Shown piece by piece: positions 28,432 through 37,954 of a DNA stretch of 64,000 nt (positions within the stretch are counted from its first letter, which is position 1; each line of letters starts with the position of its first letter). The notes under the pieces were generated by a model. That model had not been told where the DNA came from. It saw only the letters and a program-made list of their open reading frames with translations, and made no database searches. The stretch is from Bacteroides rodentium JCM 16496 (GTDB lineage: Bacteria > Bacteroidota > Bacteroidia > Bacteroidales > Bacteroidaceae): positions 1 to 64,000 of the forward strand of contig NZ_BAKJ01000024.1 of NCBI RefSeq assembly GCF_000614125.1, written 5' to 3'. Position numbers and translations under genes: made by a program.

Positions 28432-31054
28432 ATGAAAAGAAACATACTGATTTTATTTGCATTCCTTGTTTGTACTGCCGTTCAAGGGCAGACTTCGGTT
28501 TGCTTGACAGATTTGAGGAGCGAGCATCTTGACAGTCCTATAGGTGTCGACAATCCTACTCCACGCCTTTCCTGGCGGATGGAGGACAGTAGGAAAGGGG
28601 CTGTGCAGACTTCCTGGCAGATTGTAGTGGACGAGGACTCGCTGAACGTGGTCAACGGTTGCGGCAGGATGTGGAATAGCGGCAGGAACACTTCCCGTAA
28701 TCAGCTTGTGACCTATGCAGGCAAGGAACTGCGGCCTTTCACTAAATATTACTGGAAGGCTATCTGCGGTGACATGGAACATAAGGAAATAGCTTCTCCC
28801 ATCTCTTGTTTTGAAATGGGTATGATGGGGATGCAGCATTGGCAGGGAGCTTGGATTGGCGATGGCAAGGATATTCATCACGAGCCTGCGCCTTATTTCC
28901 GTAAGAAATTCGAGGCAGGCAAAGAGATAAAGTCGGCGCGTGCTACATTGCCGCCGCCGGATTGTATGAACTCTACATCAACGGAGAGAAGATAGGGAAC
29001 CACCGTCTTGACCCTCTTTATACCCGCTTTGACCGCCGTAACCTGTATGTGGTCTATGATGTGACTTCGCAATTACGAAATGGCGACAACGCCATTGGCG
29101 TGCTATTGGGCAACGGATGGTACAACCATCAGTCCAAAGCTGTGTGGGACTTCGACCGTGCCCCCTGGCGCAATCGTCCCGCTTTCTGTCTGGATTTGCG
29201 CATCACCTATGCCGATGGAAGTGTAGAAACTATTCCTACTGATCTCAGTTGGCGGACATCATCGGGTGCGATAACCTTCAACAGCATCTACACCGGCGAG
29301 CACTACGACGCACGTCTGGAACAGAAAGGCTGGAGTACTCCGGAGTTTGACGACTCTAAGTGGCACGGAGTGGGCTATCGCAGTGTCCCTTCGTCCAACG
29401 TTACTGCCCAGCAGGCGCGTCCTATCCGTAATGTGGAGACCTTCCCTGCCGTTTCTTTCCGTAAGGTAGACGGGAAGACATACGTCTACGATTTCGGACA
29501 GAACATGGCGGGTGTCACTCGCATCCGCCTTTCGGGTGAACGAGGAACAGAAGTCAGAATCAAACATGGCGAACGCCTGGATCCGGACGGTCGTCTCGAC
29601 CTCTCGAACATTGATGTTTATTTCCGCGGTGACAAGGAGAAAGACCCTTTCCAGACAGACATCCTCATTCTAAGTGGGGAGGACGACGAGTTTATGCCCC
29701 GCTTCAATTACAAGGGATTCCGTTACGTAGAAGTAGTGGCTGATAAGCATTGAGCTTGGCCAGAACAGCCTGACTGCTTACTTCATGCACAGCGATGTGC
29801 CTGCTGCGGGAAGCTTGGAAGCTTCGACTCCGCTGATAGACAAGCTGCTTCATGCCGCCAACCACTCTTATCTCTCTAACTTGATGGGCTATCCCACCGA
29901 CTGTCCCCAACGTGAGAAAAACGGCTGGACCGGTGACGGGCATTTTGCCATTGAAGCGGCACTCTATAACTTCGACGGAATTACCGTTTACGAGAAATGG
30001 CTGGCCGACCACCGCGACGAACAGCAGCCCAACGGAGTGCTGCCCGATATTATTCCCACCGGTGGATGGGGCTACGGCACAGACAACGGGTTGGACTGGA
30101 CCAGCACCATCGCCATCATCCCTTGGAACCTCTACCTGTTCTACGGTGACAGCAAGCCCCTTGCTGACTGTTACGAGAACATCAAGCGCTATGTGGACTA
30201 TGTGGAGCGCACTTCGAACAATCACCTCACCACGTGGGGACGCGGCGATTGGGTTCCCGTGAAGTCGCACTCCAACAAAGAGCTGACTTCTTCGGTTTAC
30301 TTTTATGTAGATACCAAAATTTTGGCTGCTACTGCCAAACTCTTCGGCAAACAAGCTGATTACGAGTACTACGACGCTTGGCAGAGAAGATAAAGCAAGC
30401 CGTCAACGGCAAGTTCTTGAATCGCGAGACGGGTGTGTACGCCGGAGGTTCGCAGACGGAACAGAGCGTTCCCTTGCAGTGGAAGATTGTACCCGAAGAA
30501 CTGATAGGAAAAGTAGCCGCTAATCTGGCCCGCAAGGTAGAGGAGAGCGATTTCCATCTGGATGTGGGCGTATTGGGTGCCAAGGCTATTTTGAATGCAC
30601 TCAGTGAGAACGGTTATGCCGAAACGGCCTATAGGGTGGCGGTGCAGGACACTTATCCTCATGGGGCTGGTGGGTAGTGAATGGTGCCACTACGTTGCTC
30701 GAAAACTGGGACTTGCAAGCCACGCGCGACATTTCGGATAATCACATGATGTTCGGTGAAATAGGCGCTTGGTTTTACAAGGGATTGGGCGGTATCTTCC
30801 CTGACCCTGCGCAGCCGGGTTTTCGCAATATCTTGCTCCGTCCTCACTTCATGAAGGGATTGAAGCAGTTTGAGGCCCGTCACCAATCGCCCTATGGCGA
30901 AATCATCTCCCGCTGGGAATGGAAAGGAAAGCGTGTGCGCTATGAAGTGACAGTACCTGCCAACAGCACCGCTACGCTCACCTTACCCGATGAGGCTAAG
31001 GGGGAACAGGTCGTGGAGCTGACAGCAGGCAGACACGAGTTTATTGTAAAGTAA
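28432..31054 (+). CDS. GH78 alpha-L-rhamnosidase (frame broken four times)
   Basis: The signal peptide ends near AVQGQTS. Domains follow the GH78 order: an N-terminal Ig-like part (DNPTPRLSWRMEDSRKGAVQ), carbohydrate-binding-like sandwich (GLYELYINGEKIGNHRLDP), a core beta-domain (YDFGQNMAGVTRIRLSG), the (alpha/alpha)6 barrel with the catalytic block TDCPQREKNGWTGDGHF, and a C-terminal sandwich. Breaks lie near 28950, 29742, 30379 and 30660. One base at three sites and two at 29742 restore about 875 residues. The enzyme removes alpha-L-rhamnose. It starts 15 bp after GH92 and is the last gene of the operon. Rhamnose is not expected in yeast mannan, so its presence is informative about the target glycan. 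Confidence 0.88.
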
Positions 31055-31082
31055 CCTCTTGTTTCGTTTACAGATATGTAGT

Positions 31083-31120
31083 GGGCGGGTTGTATCATGT
31101 TACTGTGGTACAACTCGCCC
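31083..31120 (+). terminator. Terminator hairpin at the end of the mannan operon
   Basis: GGGCGGGTTGTA (31083-31094) pairs with TACAACTCGCCC (31109-31120), 29 bp after the GH78 stop. It stands between convergent GH78 and GH3. Confidence 0.6.
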
Positions 31121-31181
31121 AATCTGTTTCACTTATTCATTCTCGTTGCCAACTTGGCGGGAGATAACTTTCTCACCATTC

Positions 31182-33359
31182 TCACAACCTGACTTTTCCC
31201 TCCAACCGTATATCTTCCGATGAAGCCCCTATCAGCAGCTTCACCGTTCCGGGTTCTACAACGAACATCTGCTTTTCTTCGTTCCAATAGCCGAGTTCCT
31301 CCTTGGGAACGGTGAGTGTCACTTCCCGGCTTTCACCGGCCTTGATGGGGATACGCGTGAAGGCGCGCAACTGCTTGGAGGGACGTTCCACTTTGGAGTC
31401 CGGATAGCTGGCATAGAGTTGCACAACTTCTTCCCCGTCGCGTCCGCTTGTATTCTTCACTGATACCGTCACGCGGATGTTCTTCTTGTCTTGCTTGACG
31501 GATTCAATCTTCTCGTATGCAAAGTCGGAATAGCTCAGACCATAGCCGAAAGGATAGAGCACCGGGCCCTGGTGGTACATATACGTGCGTCCGTTGCGGA
31601 TGTCGTAGTCCATCATGTCGGGCAGGTCGGTGATGTCTTTCACCCACGTCTGTACGGTACGTCCGGCTGGATTCACCTTGCCGAAGAGTACATCGGCCAG
31701 TCCGTTGCCCTGCTCCTGACTACAGTGGGTGATGTGGACGATGGCAGGCACGTGTTCCTGGCTCCAGTTGATGGTGTAGGGGAAGCTGCTGACGAGTACC
31801 AGTATGGTATTGGGATTGGCCTTGAGCACCAGCTTCACCAAATCCTCATCGGGCAGCATCAGCGATTTGCGGTCCACGGCTTCGCGGCCGTCACTGGGGA
31901 CGGGAGAGAACTTCCAGTCCGCACGTGTGCCATAAGGATGGTTTCCTACACATACGATGGCGATGTCGGCGGCTGCAGCTGCCTTTTCCGCCTGCCCCAT
32001 GCGGTTGTCTTCGGCGTGGATGACTTCGGTGCCTTCCTTTACAGCATTGCGTATGCCGCTCAGAATCGTTGTTTCGTAAGGCGGGGTACCACTATACCAG
32101 TCTTGTACGATTTTGTCCGAATACGGGCCTATAACGGCTATTTTGCGCAGCTTCCCGGCATCGAGAGGCAGGAGGTTTTTGTTTTTCAATAACACCACGG
32201 ACTTGGCGGTGACTTCCCGTGCCAGCCTGCGGGCTTCTGCTGTCATGAAAGGCGGTGTCTCCGTACTGTCCTTTCCGATGGAGAGATAAGGGTTACGGGA
32301 GTTGTCCCCGTCCAGCAAGCCGAGCTTGAGGGCGACGAAGATGTTTCCGCGGATAGCCTTGTCGATGTCGGCTTCGGTCAGTAATCCCTTTTCCAGAGCT
32401 TCCTTGACGTAAGGGACGTATGCGTCGAGAAATTGTCCCGTTGTGGCTTTTACTACGGCAGCGGCACCCTCGGCAAAGCTCGGAAAACTCTTGTGCGCCT
32501 CAATCAGCAATTTCAGGGCGCCACCGTCCGTACAGATGATGCCGTTGTTGCCCCACTGCTTGCGGGTAATCTCTTCGAGGCAGGGATGGATGGACATGGG
32601 GATGCCGTTCCAGCTGTTGTAGGCGGCCATGAAGGCACGGCTGCCTCCCTCAGTGATGCCTTTATAGAAAGGATAAGCATAGTATTCATGGAACAAGCGC
32701 GTGTCGAAGTCGGAGGAAGTGCTGTCCCGTCCATCCTCGTTGCTGTTGGCAAGGAAATGCTTCATCAGAGAGGCGGTTCGCCAGTAACGGGGATGATTGC
32801 CTTGCAGACCGCGTACGCTGGCAATGGTGAGCTGGGCGGTGAGGAAGGCATCTTCGCCGAAACTTTCCTCGGTACGCCCCCAACGCGGGTCGCGGGCAAG
32901 GTCGGCATTCGGAGCGCGCATCACGAGGGCATGACGCTTGTTGCCGGTGGCCTGCATGTAGTAACGGGCCTCTTCAGAGGCTTGTTCCGCCACTTTCCGC
33001 ACCAAATCGGTGTCCCATGTGGAGCCCAGACCGTAGGACTGGGGGAATATGGTGGTGGGGCAGTCTGTGGGGACTACTCTCCCGTCTTCCGTTCTTTGGC
33101 GTCCGCCCCACATGGCGGGACCGCCGAGGGTCAGCCCGTGCAGCCCTTCATAGTGGCCACAACGGGGAATGTTGAACCGGGGGACACCCAGGTCGGTGGA
33201 GAGGAGGTTTATCTTCTCGTCCAGTGTAAGGATGGAGAGGAGATGTTCCACGCGCTGTTCGTCGGTGAGCGTGGTATCTTGAAAGGCTTGTGTGTGTTGT
33301 GCGCTTGCTTGCAAGCAAAGCAGCAGAGAGAAAATGAGGAGTAGTGACTTGTTTCTCAT
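31182..33359 (-). CDS. GH3 beta-glycosidase (beta-glucosidase or beta-xylosidase type)
   Basis: The 725-residue protein has a signal peptide ending near LQASAQHTQ. The N-terminal barrel carries PRFNIPRCGHYEGLHG, ADLARDPRWGRTEESFGED and LMKHFLANSNEDGR, and the nucleophile Asp in IICTDGGA. The second domain (KSVVLLKNKNLLPLD, IAVIGPYSDKI) and a C-terminal fibronectin-like domain follow, the common three-domain GH3 form. The family removes terminal beta-linked glucose, xylose or similar residues; the exact substrate cannot be read. It lies on the opposite strand to the mannan operon and 131 bp after GH31, so the two probably form a separate unit. The frame is intact. Confidence 0.88.
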   Translation of the reverse strand: MRNKSLLLIFSLLLCLQASAQHTQAFQDTTLTDEQRVEHLLSILTLDEKINLLSTDLGVPRFNIPRCGHYEGLHGLTLGGPAMWGGRQRTEDGRVVPTDCPTTIFPQSYGLGSTWDTDLVRKVAEQASEEARYYMQATGNKRHALVMRAPNADLARDPRWGRTEESFGEDAFLTAQLTIASVRGLQGNHPRYWRTASLMKHFLANSNEDGRDSTSSDFDTRLFHEYYAYPFYKGITEGGSRAFMAAYNSWNGIPMSIHPCLEEITRKQWGNNGIICTDGGALKLLIEAHKSFPSFAEGAAAVVKATTGQFLDAYVPYVKEALEKGLLTEADIDKAIRGNIFVALKLGLLDGDNSRNPYLSIGKDSTETPPFMTAEARRLAREVTAKSVVLLKNKNLLPLDAGKLRKIAVIGPYSDKIVQDWYSGTPPYETTILSGIRNAVKEGTEVIHAEDNRMGQAEKAAAAADIAIVCVGNHPYGTRADWKFSPVPSDGREAVDRKSLMLPDEDLVKLVLKANPNTILVLVSSFPYTINWSQEHVPAIVHITHCSQEQGNGLADVLFGKVNPAGRTVQTWVKDITDLPDMMDYDIRNGRTYMYHQGPVLYPFGYGLSYSDFAYEKIESVKQDKKNIRVTVSVKNTSGRDGEEVVQLYASYPDSKVERPSKQLRAFTRIPIKAGESREVTLTVPKEELGYWNEEKQMFVVEPGTVKLLIGASSEDIRLEGKVRL

Positions 33360-33412
33360 GGTTCATTAGGGTTTAATGGATTCAATGTAGTTCTATACCT
33401 TTTGTCTGCACA

Positions 33413-33472
33413 AGATGTACATCTCATAATGTATGAGATGTATATCTCATGCAACTTGAGATGCGCATCTCG
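33413..33472. repeat. Array of three palindromes, period 23 bp
   Basis: AGATGTACATCT (33413-33424), TGAGATGTATATCTCA (33434-33449) and TGAGATGCGCATCTCG (33457-33472) have their centres exactly 23 bp apart. The shared core is GAGATG-NN-CATCTC. The array fills the gap between the GH31 stop and the GH3 start. Confidence 0.75.
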
Positions 33473-33490
33473 TACATGAAAGGATAGGGA

Positions 33491-35826
33491 TTATGGGATT
33501 GATATCCGTTGTAACTGTCCGTTCTGCGGCAGGCAGAGCAATCCTTCAGCTTTCTTTTCATCTGCCAGATACTTCTTCCACGTAATCTTGTCCCATTTCA
33601 TCTGGTCTGTGCATTGTGCCACGGGGATATGGGGGATGGCTGAACCGTCCTTTACAAGAATGACGATGGGCAGGGCGCCGCACTCGATATGGTTCCATCC
33701 CGGAGCATATACCTTTCCGGTCTGGTAATCTATCCACTTCTGCCGTCCGGGGAGGTAGACATCCCGTCCGCTGCCCTCTTCGAGCATGGGAGCTACGAGG
33801 AGGTTGGAGCCGAACATGTACTCGTCCTCCACCAGCCATGCACCCGGGTCGTCGGGATACTCCAGCAGCAGGGCGCGGAGCATCGGCCAGCCGTTTTCGG
33901 TACACTCTTTGGATTGTGCGTATACATAGGGCATCAGTTTGTACTTCAGCTCGGCGCAACGGCGGAAATAGTCTGTGAACTCTTTCCCGTAGTACCACGG
34001 CTCAGTGGGAGGTGCTCCGTGCACGCGGCTGTGGCTGGTGAGGAAGCCGAAGGGCAGCCAGCGGCGGTAGAGGCTTTCGGGGCTTTGGGTCACGAAGCCG
34101 CCTATGTCATTGCTCCAGAAGCAGAATCCGCTCAATCCGATGGAGAGGCCGCTGCGGACGGTTCCCTCGAAACCGGTTTCGGTGGTGGCGGCATCACCGC
34201 CCCAGTGCAGCGGGTAGCGTTGCGAGCCTGCCCATGCGGAGCGTGCCAGATGATGTTTTCGCCGTGCAGCTTCTTGATGATGTCGGCCACGGTCTTGTTG
34301 TAGCGCAGCGGGTAGAGGTTGTGTTCGTACAGTCCGCTACGGCCGTTGGCATAGATGGCATCCAGCGGGGCGCCTTCGCCGAAGTCTACTTTGATGGCGC
34401 CTACACCCATTTCAATCAGATTGCCGAGCTTCTCCTGATACCACTTCACGGTTTCGGGGTTGGTGAAGTCCAGCACCACGTCCTCGTAGGGGAGCTGTCC
34501 CTTACCGTTGCGTACGTACAGACCGCGTTCCACCAGTTCGGGGAAGAACTTGTTTTTCGGAGTGAAGTAGGGGAGTTGCCAGAGGCAGGTGCGGAAGCCT
34601 TGTGACTTTAGGTCGGTAAGCATCTGCCGGGGATTGTCGAAGCGGTCGGCGGCAAAGGCGTAGTCGCACTGCCAGTCCACGCCGAACCAGCCGGTATCGA
34701 AGTGGATGACATCACTCGGTATTTTGTTCTCACGCAGTTTCCGGGCTACATCGCGGCCCTCTGCTTCGCTGAAGTAGGTGATGCGGCTCATCCAGGTGCC
34801 GAAGCTCCACAAGGGGGGCATTTCGGGCCGTCCTACCAATGCGGTGTATTCGCTCAGCATCTCCTTCGGCGAACCCAGGAAGATGAAGATGTCCATCGCT
34901 TCGTCTGCCATAAAGAGTTTGGTGGCTCCGATGTAGGAGCAGCCGAAGTCGCAGGTCACGGGGGCGGAAGTGTGCATAAACATGCCATAGCCGCGGTTAC
35001 TGAAGAAGAAGGGGATAGGCTTGTACATATCCGGAGTTTCGGGGCCCTGCGGGTCGGTGACAAAGAGGTTGACCTTTTGTCCGGCCTTGTTCAGTGCGGT
35101 GGCGGACTCGCCGCAACCGTAGATTTTCTCGTTCGGCGCAAGGCTGAATACGGGATTGATACTGCGTGAGTTGTCCGAACCTCTCTTGATAAAGCTGAAT
35201 GGAGGTACCTTGACCTGCGTGGAGTCGTTGTCGCTCCAGCAACGGGTCTGTGTCAGCAGGCGTCCGTCGGCATCTTTCAGCACCAGGCGCCAGGGGTAAT
35301 TCTCGATGAGCAGGCTGCCGTATCGGGAGGTGTACAGTGTACCTTTGTCCGTCTTCTCGGCTTTCCAGAAGGAGCGTCCGTCGGCGGGCTTTCCTATGAG
35401 CATGGGGTCGTCGGTATCTTCTTTCGGCACGATGGGCGAGGTAAGCATACGGATGCGGAGGGTGCGTTCGCTGACCGGTTCGACGGTGAACGTCAGTTGC
35501 GGATTGTTGTCGTAGGCTGTCTCCGGGAAGTCCAGCGACTGGAGGGGCTGGTGCAGGTAGGTGTTTGCATTGAATGCCTGGCGGGGCATCAGTTGTTGGC
35601 GTTTCCACTGGACAGTTCCCTTGCCGGTGGAGGTGTCGAACGATACCAGGCTGTCGGCAAAGAAATAGGTGTTGCTGAGGTCCAGAAAATCCTGGCTCAT
35701 GTCTTTCGACTGGGAAAGCAGGTATTGCACGCCGGCATTTGTTTTCAGTTGGGCATGCGCGGGCGGGGTGACAGTTGCTGCCAGCAGCATAAAAGCTGCC
35801 CCTTTCATCAGTTGTTTCTCTTTCAT
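33491..35826 (-). CDS. GH31 alpha-glycosidase, alpha-xylosidase/alpha-glucosidase type (frame broken once)
   Basis: A signal peptide (LLAATVTPPAHAQ) leads into an N-terminal beta-sandwich, then the barrel. Family marks are PPLWSFGTWMSRITYFSE, VIHFDTGWFGVDWQCDYAF, the nucleophile Asp in GAIKVDFGEGAP, and FCFWSNDIGGF. The frame breaks near 34250; one G restores IIWARSAWAGSQRYPLHWGG, and the product has about 778 residues. The LWQLPYFTPKNKFF and VDFGEGA blocks resemble the alpha-xylosidase side of GH31, but alpha-glucosidase or alpha-galactosidase activity cannot be excluded. It is transcribed towards GH3. Confidence 0.85.
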
Positions 35827-35926
35827 GATAAATATATGATTTACGGTTGCTGTTTCGATGCCGTAAAAGTAGAGAAATCCACACAGATGAAAGGGTAGGT
35901 ATGTTGCTTATGTAGGGCCTAAATGT

Positions 35927-36832
35927 TTATTTGGAAGCTTTCTTTCCGTAGAAACACATGAAATACACCCCGATAATGACAAATGGGATGCTGAGCCATT
36001 GGCCCATGTTCAGCGACATGCTGTCTTCAAAGTTCACCTGGTTTTCTTTCAGGAACTCGATGAAGAAACGGAAGGTGAAGATCTCCGTCAGGCAGAGGCC
36101 GAAGAAGAAGCCGCGGTGATAGGGTAGGGAAGCCTCGGCTTGCACGGCGGTTGATTTCCGCTTGGTGGTGCTGAAGTCTGTCTCGAGCTTGGTCTCTTGT
36201 TTCTTCTGCCCGCGTTTGTATAGCCAGACCATTCCCAGGAAGAAAATAAAGTAGGCGATGGCCTCGTAGAGCTGTGCCGGATGGCGGGGCAGCATGTCTT
36301 CCCGTTCGAAGATAAATGCCCAGGGTACGTCGGTCGGTTTGCCGATGATTTCGGAGTTCATCAGGTTGGCAAGGCGGATGCAGCAGGCGGTGATGGGGGT
36401 GGCAACGGCTATCATGTCGAGCACGTCCATGTAGTGCATTTTCGTCTTGCGGCAGTACATCCAGAGGGCGATAATGAGTCCCAGCGTGCCGCCGTGGCTG
36501 GCAAGGCCGGTGTAGCCCGTCATCTTCCAACTGCCGTCCGGCAGGATTTTTATGGGGAGAATCATCTCGAGGAAATGGTCCTGGTAGTAGGCCCAGTCGT
36601 AGAATATGCAGTGACCCAGTCGTGCGCCTATCAGTATGCCGAAGAAGCAATAGAAGAAAAGAGGTTCGAATTTTGCTTCACCGATTTTGCGGTCGCGGTA
36701 TTCACGTTGCACGATGAAGTAGGCAAGAGCAAGGCCGATAATCCATAACAGTCCGTAGTAGCGGATGGATATGCCGAAGAACTTGAACAGTTCGGGGTCG
36801 GGATTCCAGTTGATGGTGAGTAATGATAACAT
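35927..36832 (-). CDS. lgt: Prolipoprotein diacylglyceryl transferase
   Basis: Lgt moves diacylglycerol from phosphatidylglycerol to the lipobox Cys, the first step of lipoprotein maturation in the inner membrane. The 301-residue protein has several membrane segments and the key blocks [43 protein letters not shown] (holding the conserved His) and [20 protein letters not shown], with the Lgt signature near residues 150-165. The sequence between about 215 and 240 ([19 protein letters not shown]) is a charged insert before the last part. The many lipoproteins in this window depend on it. The frame is intact. Confidence 0.95.
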   Translation of the reverse strand: MLSLLTINWNPDPELFKFFGISIRYYGLLWIIGLALAYFIVQREYRDRKIGEAKFEPLFFYCFFGILIGARLGHCIFYDWAYYQDHFLEMILPIKILPDGSWKMTGYTGLASHGGTLGLIIALWMYCRKTKMHYMDVLDMIAVATPITACCIRLANLMNSEIIGKPTDVPWAFIFEREDMLPRHPAQLYEAIAYFIFFLGMVWLYKRGQKKQETKLETDFSTTKRKSTAVQAEASLPYHRGFFFGLCLTEIFTFRFFIEFLKENQVNFEDSMSLNMGQWLSIPFVIIGVYFMCFYGKKASK

Positions 36833-36875
36833 ATTATTGAAGAATTAAATTACCGAATTACGGGGTTGTCCGGGA

Positions 36876-36883
36876 CAAAGGTA
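36876..36883 (-). promoter_or_regulatory. -7 box upstream of lgt
   Basis: The minus strand reads TACCTTTG 44 bp before the lgt start. No -33 TTTG at the standard distance is seen. Confidence 0.4.
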
Positions 36884-36975
36884 TGAAAATATCTTGTAAA
36901 TGCGTTTTCTTGGGGGAGAATATGTGGGAGGCTGTGCATAAAGTCGGAAAAAGAAAATTAAAAATGGCGAGCTTT

Positions 36976-37007
36976 GTTGTAAGCATATTGTTTTTTACCT
37001 ATTTTTG
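36976..37007 (+). promoter_or_regulatory. Promoter of the structured RNA
   Basis: GTTG (36976-36979), 20 bp, then TATTTTTG (37000-37007). The transcript should start near 37014, directly before the first stem arm at 37017. Confidence 0.55.
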
Positions 37008-37013
37008 TAATCG

Positions 37014-37245
37014 GATAGAGCAAGCTCTTTCCAAGACATATAGAAAATAAAGAAGCGTTATGCTCATCTTGTAAAGTTGAAAACGTAGGAAACTTTCAAT
37101 ACATGATACAAGAAGATGGCATAGTGGTTCTCACGCCGTATAGCGTGGGCTGCTATCTCCACACTTGTATCAGAGGTTTTCCTACGACCTTCAACTTTAA
37201 ACGTGGTATAGTCAGTTCACGCTTCGTGGTTTTAACAAGCTCTTG
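37014..37245 (+). ncRNA. Candidate structured RNA or long 5' leader, about 230 nt
   Basis: Six stem pairs nest inside each other: AGAGC 37017 with GCTCT 37239; AAGCGT 37053 with ACGCTT 37219; AAAGTTGAA 37073 with TTCAACTTT 37190; CGTAGGAAA 37084 with TTTCCTACG 37178; TGATACAAG 37104 with CTTGTATCA 37164; CTCACGC 37130 with GCGTGGG 37143. The fold is a long rod with internal loops, starting just after a good promoter. There is no reading frame of note. No terminator is seen at its right end, and the lipoprotein gene starts 30 bp later, so it may be a leader controlling that gene. A rod with a central loop also recalls 6S RNA, which I mention only as a possibility. Confidence 0.5.
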
Positions 37246-37274
37246 AGGACTGCGGGGCGGCATTAATCGGCATT

Positions 37275-37925
37275 ATGAATCATCTGAAATTCATCTGTTT
37301 CCTTTCTTGTTTTTTCATTACTCTTTCTTCTTGCAGCGATAACAATCTGGCTCAAAAGGCCGACGGATGCTGGCAAGGCGAATTCAATCTAAAGAATGAA
37401 GAAGGTTTACCTTATTCATTGACTACTATCTATCGTTTCAACTACAAGGAAAACTCGGAAAAAGATGGTGGAACGTTTATTCAGTCCAATAGGGCTTTGC
37501 AGCAATTCCAAGAAGATGGTATTATGGTGAAGGCAACGGTTCTCAGTGAAATCAAGGGTAATTGGGAAGTCTTGTTCGGAGACCTTTGCCTGACTTACAA
37601 GTTGTCTTCCTTGGAGGTTCGTGTGACGGATGTGAAGTATAAAATTTCGCAAAAGGCCGATATGGGTACTCAATTCGGCATTATCGAACATGAGTTGGCC
37701 AGTACTTTCACCGGAGGTGCCTCTATGAAGGAATTGCTTGCCGAAGAGATGCGAAAGGAGGCCTATCAGAGTCTGTATGCCCGATATATGAACGACAATG
37801 AAGAAGAAAAACTTTATACGGGACTGGAAATCAATGAAGATACACTTTCCTTTGAAACAATAGATGAAGGAATCGTTCGGTTCGTCAGGATTGATAAAGA
37901 ATTGGATGATAGCCAGAAACACTGA
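37275..37925 (+). CDS. Hypothetical lipoprotein
   Basis: I do not recognise this 216-residue protein. It has a lipobox signal (CFFITLSSC) and a mature start SDNNLAQKADGCWQGEF. The rest is soluble and mixed, with a block of strands (YRFNYKENSEKDGGTFIQSN, ILSEIKGNWEVLFGDLCLTY near 88-107) and a charged C-terminal third rich in Glu. The layout suggests a beta-rich lipocalin-like or copper-resistance-like fold, but this is a guess. A candidate structured leader lies upstream, and the next gene begins 29 bp after its stop, so the two are likely one operon. Confidence 0.75.
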   Translation: MNHLKFICFLSCFFITLSSCSDNNLAQKADGCWQGEFNLKNEEGLPYSLTTIYRFNYKENSEKDGGTFIQSNRALQQFQEDGIMVKATVLSEIKGNWEVLFGDLCLTYKLSSLEVRVTDVKYKISQKADMGTQFGIIEHELASTFTGGASMKELLAEEMRKEAYQSLYARYMNDNEEEKLYTGLEINEDTLSFETIDEGIVRFVRIDKELDDSQKH

Positions 37926-37954
37926 TGATAATAAGTATAAAATACCAGAACATT

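Larger units (their letters stand above)
36833..37274. other. Divergent gap between lgt and a lipoprotein gene
   Basis: The gap holds the lgt -7 box, a good rightward promoter (36976-37007) and a structured region of about 230 bp described as an RNA candidate. Confidence 0.6.

Noticed and set aside
5411..31054. Horizontal transfer of the mannan locus by an integrative element
   Set aside because: No integrase, transposase, tRNA attachment site or mobilisation gene borders the locus, and codon use looks like that of the neighbours.
37014..37245. tRNA or tmRNA in the structured region
   Set aside because: No cloverleaf, T-loop GTTCRAN pattern or CCA end was found; the fold is a simple long rod.
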